Shown here: positions 6,253-8,428 of the stretch, in pieces
Numbering within the stretch: the stretch's first letter is position 1
How the letters are laid out: each line of letters opens with the position of its first letter
Source: Pseudobdellovibrionaceae bacterium
GTDB lineage: Bacteria; Bdellovibrionota; Bdellovibrionia; Bdellovibrionales; JAMPXM01
Direction of reading: 5' to 3'
DNA length: 8,428 bases
Assembly: GCA_913776405.1 (NCBI GenBank)
Contig: CAJYOV010000602.1
Location: 1 to 8,428, forward strand
Translations under genes and position numbers: made by a program
Notes under the pieces: generated by a model
Told to the model about the DNA's origin: nothing
The model's database searches: none
The model's input: only the letters and a program-made list of their open reading frames with translations

Positions 6253-7434
6253 ATGACACGCGTTATGGATCGCAAACTGACTTTGTTACTTGGTCTCTCC
6301 GTCGGCGTAATGGTCGCTAACCTCTACTACGCTCAACCTCTCACAAAGCAAATCGCAAACTCTCTCGGCCTCGAAGCCGCGATCGCAGGCTTAGTCGTGA
6401 CACTCACGCAGTTGGGGTACGGCCTTGGTGTTTTATTTCTTGTTCCACTCGGCGATTTAAAAGAGAACAAGAAAGTTATTTTGACTCTCATGTTCGTCGC
6501 AGTCTTAGCCCTTTTAGGAATTGGGCTTTCGACACACGCGATGCCGTACTTCGCTTCGGCGCTGCTTCTCGGAATCGGTGTCTCGTCGATTCAAATCGTC
6601 GTGCCGTATGCCGCACACCTCTCGCCCGATGAAACACGCGGTCAAGTTGTCGGGAGTTTGATGAGCGGGCTGATGTTGGGCATCATGCTTTCACGGCCGA
6701 TCGCGGGCCTACTTGCCGATGTCATGTCTTGGCATGCGGTGTTTTATCTCTCCGCTGCACTGATGGTAGGAATCATCGGGATTCTTTCGCTTTACTTGCC
6801 GAGGCGCGAGCCGAACGCGCAAGGTCTGAAATACTCAAGCCTTCTTCTGTCCATGTTCACTTTGGTGAAGACCTATTCTGTTCTTCGTCGGCGAGCCCTT
6901 TATCAAGGGTTCATGTTCTCGGCGTTTTCACTTTTTTGGACCGTCACACCCCTTGTGCTTTCGGGACCTGAGTTCAAAATGTCATCATCGAGCATCGCGA
7001 TTTTCGCGCTGGTCGGTGTCGCGGGCGCAATCTCAGCCCCCTTCGCAGGTCGTGCGGCCGACAAAGGTTACACAAGACAAGCTTCGACTGCGGCGTTCGC
7101 AGCAGGAGCCATTTCGTTTGCTATGACTCTCGTCGTGCCGCTCGGCTCAACACTTTCGCTTGCGCTCTTCACGATTGCTGCGATTTTGCTCGACGCTGGC
7201 GTCAGTGCGAATCTCGTGATTGGTCAACGGTCGATCTTCTCACTGCCGGCTGAGTTCCGTGGCCGTTTGAATAGCATTTTTATCGCGACGATCTTCGTCG
7301 GTGGTGCGTTCGGCTCTTTCGTCGGCGCTTGGGCTTTCGCTCATGGCGGCTGGCACTGGGCCGCGTGGGTTGGTTTCGCGCTTCCAACACTCGGCTACCT
7401 CAGCTTTCTGACAGAACCGCGCGCGCAGAGCTAG
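6253..7434 (+). CDS. MFS transporter, 12 membrane helices
   Basis: A 393-residue major facilitator superfamily permease that should carry a small molecule across the inner membrane, probably by proton exchange. The N-terminus has the ANLYYAQPL signature (22-30) common in the drug/sugar-efflux-like MFS groups. A degenerate motif A, PLGDLKENKKVI, sits in the loop between helices 2 and 3 (65-76). A related loop, FAGRAADKGYTR, sits at the equivalent place in the second half (264-275), showing the usual internal duplication. About twelve hydrophobic stretches are visible with a central loop near 183-215. The substrate cannot be told from sequence. I chose ATG 6253: an upstream ATG at 6154 in the same frame would overlap lgt by 79 bases and add a charged non-membrane tail, while Met at 6265 is also possible. 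No good Shine-Dalgarno precedes any of them. The gene lies 20 bases behind lgt, so it is probably in the same operon although its role is unrelated. Confidence 0.93.
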   Translation: MTRVMDRKLTLLLGLSVGVMVANLYYAQPLTKQIANSLGLEAAIAGLVVTLTQLGYGLGVLFLVPLGDLKENKKVILTLMFVAVLALLGIGLSTHAMPYFASALLLGIGVSSIQIVVPYAAHLSPDETRGQVVGSLMSGLMLGIMLSRPIAGLLADVMSWHAVFYLSAALMVGIIGILSLYLPRREPNAQGLKYSSLLLSMFTLVKTYSVLRRRALYQGFMFSAFSLFWTVTPLVLSGPEFKMSSSSIAIFALVGVAGAISAPFAGRAADKGYTRQASTAAFAAGAISFAMTLVVPLGSTLSLALFTIAAILLDAGVSANLVIGQRSIFSLPAEFRGRLNSIFIATIFVGGAFGSFVGAWAFAHGGWHWAAWVGFALPTLGYLSFLTEPRAQS

Positions 7435-7472
7435 AGAGCTCTTGGGATCCCAGGACTTCAAACGGATGTTTT

Positions 7473-7505
7473 GGGAGCCGTTTAACGGCGCTATTCCCGT
7501 TTTTT
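7473..7505 (+). terminator. Intrinsic terminator behind the lspA-lgt-MFS genes
   Basis: GGGA (7473-7476) pairs with TCCC (7495-7498), and GCCG (7477-7480) pairs with CGGC (7486-7489) around TTTAA. A five-base bulge sits on the 3' side, and T6 follows at 7500-7505. It lies about 40 bases after the MFS stop and before the lipoprotein gene, so it separates two transcription units. A 10-base palindrome TGGGATCCCA just upstream (7443-7452) has no T tract. Confidence 0.7.
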
Positions 7506-7640
7506 GTTCGGCTCCGTCGCGAAGGGAGAGGGAGCTGCGCCTCAGCTGCAATCAGTTGCATTCCACTCTCGCAAAGTCTCTCAGTCGTAACGCGAACTTA
7601 GGCCCGAAGCTTGCTCTTCAAATGGCGGTCGGAGGCTCCT
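7506..7640. other. Leader region of the lipoprotein gene
   Basis: This stretch between the terminator and the lipoprotein start should hold the lipoprotein promoter. I see a small inverted repeat TGCAA-TCAG-TTGCA at 7547-7560 and the ribosome-binding site at its end. No convincing -35/-10 pair and no sigma54 site could be recognised. Confidence 0.35.
7631..7635 (+). promoter_or_regulatory. Strong Shine-Dalgarno GGAGG that fixes a GTG start
   Basis: GGAGG lies 5 bases before GTG 7641. The frame from this GTG gives a complete lipoprotein signal peptide. The first ATG in the frame, at 7740, lies after the lipobox and would lose it. This site therefore decides the start. Confidence 0.8.
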
Positions 7641-8428
7641 GTGTTCGCAGCGATCTTACGGACATTCAAGGCTCATTCATTCGCAGCTCTTTTGGCTGTG
7701 GTTGTTCTTTCCGTGGCGGCCTGTGGCCCAAGCGGAAGAATGAATGGCAATTTGTCGGTCAGCGACCAATTCAAACGCCGCCTATTCACTGAGCCCGATC
7801 AAACCGTCACGCCGACCCTGCCTGAGAAATACAAAACCTACGAAGTTTACGAGATCTCTGAAGTTCGAATCGGTGCAAACAAAGAAGCAACCGCGATTTC
7901 AGCGCGCGTTGTGCTCCGCTCGTCTGCGGGCAGTGAAACAGTCGAACTCGTCGGCATGGTTCGCGCGGACGGAAGTGCCAGCCTTACGGACATCGCACCT
8001 CTCGCCGACGGGAAAAACCGTTTGGTCGCCGAAGCTAGTTGTTTGGATAAAGGCGTCTGCAAACGCATCATCGTCAACATCTACTTCAGTATCGCGGGTA
8101 AGACTCAGAAAAAACAGTTTGCGAGTGCGGCGCTTTTAGCGGGCGACGCGGCTGATACTTCGAAGGCTCCTCAAGCGAACGCGGATTCGGAAGCAGCTCC
8201 GGCTGCGCCCGTGACAGCCGATCGCGAAGAGAAAAAACCAAGCGATCAAGCAGGCCAACAGGCTGAGGATCACGAGGAAGACTTGCACGAGTCCGAAAAA
8301 GACTTGAAAGACGAAACTGACGACACGGATAAAGAACTCGGTGAGTTCGCAGGGCCAACACGAAACGAAGCCTTGATCGGCATGCTCTACCCGCGGTCGG
8401 AAGTTCCGGCGGTAACACCACCGGAACT
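7641..8428 (+). CDS. Predicted lipoprotein with charged, low-complexity C-terminal half, 3' end missing
   Basis: The frame is open from GTG 7641 to the window end (262 residues visible, no stop). Residues 1-27 are a type II signal peptide: basic start with Arg7 and Lys10, hydrophobic AALLAVVVLS, then lipobox VAAC with Cys28 as the lipidated residue. Residue 29 is Gly rather than Asp, which by the E. coli rule would favour transport to the outer membrane; that rule may not hold here. Residues about 31-160 look like a beta-rich folded domain with Cys134 and Cys140 (SCLDKGVCK), a possible disulfide. Residues about 165-240 are low complexity, first Ala/Ser/Pro and then strongly acidic with many Glu, Asp and Lys, like a periplasmic spacer. 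A less biased segment with NEALIGMLYP begins near 243. I do not recognise the family. It would be processed by the Lgt and LspA encoded upstream, though a terminator puts it in its own transcription unit. GTG start, strong GGAGG and lipobox together make the call firm. Confidence 0.88.
   Translation, partial: MFAAILRTFKAHSFAALLAVVVLSVAACGPSGRMNGNLSVSDQFKRRLFTEPDQTVTPTLPEKYKTYEVYEISEVRIGANKEATAISARVVLRSSAGSETVELVGMVRADGSASLTDIAPLADGKNRLVAEASCLDKGVCKRIIVNIYFSIAGKTQKKQFASAALLAGDAADTSKAPQANADSEAAPAAPVTADREEKKPSDQAGQQAEDHEEDLHESEKDLKDETDDTDKELGEFAGPTRNEALIGMLYPRSEVPAVTPPE

Noticed and set aside
7442..7792. 116-codon + strand frame
   Set aside because: It runs through the terminator and leader, overlaps the lipoprotein signal peptide in another frame, and has no ribosome-binding site or protein-like pattern.
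7744..8139. 131-codon + strand frame
   Set aside because: Ser/Arg-rich shadow of the lipoprotein gene, whose own frame has signal peptide, lipobox and GGAGG.
8086..8421. 111-codon minus-strand frame at the window end
   Set aside because: Lies antisense to the lipoprotein coding frame, is Arg/Leu/Ser-rich and shows no domain or start signal.

Overview
The window is about 8.4 kb of a gene-dense, moderately GC-rich bacterial chromosome, with every supported gene on the + strand. The protein types suggest a Gram-negative bacterium of the Bdellovibrio type (Bdellovibrionota) or another former deltaproteobacterium. The reasons are a membrane-anchored histidine kinase next to an NtrC-class regulator, a GYF_2-like/PilZ protein coupled to a stand-alone receiver, and lipoprotein-maturation genes followed by a lipoprotein gene. 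This placement is inferred from protein style; no rRNA or species marker is present.

Region 1 (1-3890) is a signalling block. A 5'-truncated sensor histidine kinase is followed 12 bases later by a sigma54-dependent NtrC-type response regulator, probably its partner. A strong intrinsic terminator follows. Its 3' arm carries the GGAGG ribosome-binding site of the next gene, and its T tract runs straight into that gene's ATG. That gene encodes two GYF_2-like modules plus a c-di-GMP-type PilZ domain. It overlaps, through ATGA, a receiver-only response regulator with a coiled-coil tail. The block therefore joins phosphorelay and c-di-GMP signalling, and the terminator/RBS element is a possible switch between its two halves.

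Region 2 (3891-4828) starts with a 214-base spacer rich in inverted repeats. It contains a possible terminator or operator and two DnaA-box-like words. Next is an unrecognised 191-residue protein: a helical N-terminal domain, an Ala/Pro tether and a short helical C-terminal domain. A 148-base spacer leads to lspA.

Region 3 (4829-7505) holds lspA (signal peptidase II), lgt (prolipoprotein diacylglyceryl transferase, with a non-canonical active-site signature) and a 12-helix MFS transporter. They are closely spaced and look co-transcribed, ending at a hairpin plus T6 at 7473-7505. Lgt and LspA carry out consecutive steps of lipoprotein maturation.

Region 4 (7506-8428) contains a lipoprotein gene cut by the window end. 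It starts at GTG 7641 behind a GGAGG, has a clear lipobox Cys, and so is a substrate for the two enzymes encoded upstream. No tRNA, rRNA, CRISPR array, insertion sequence or prophage gene was seen.
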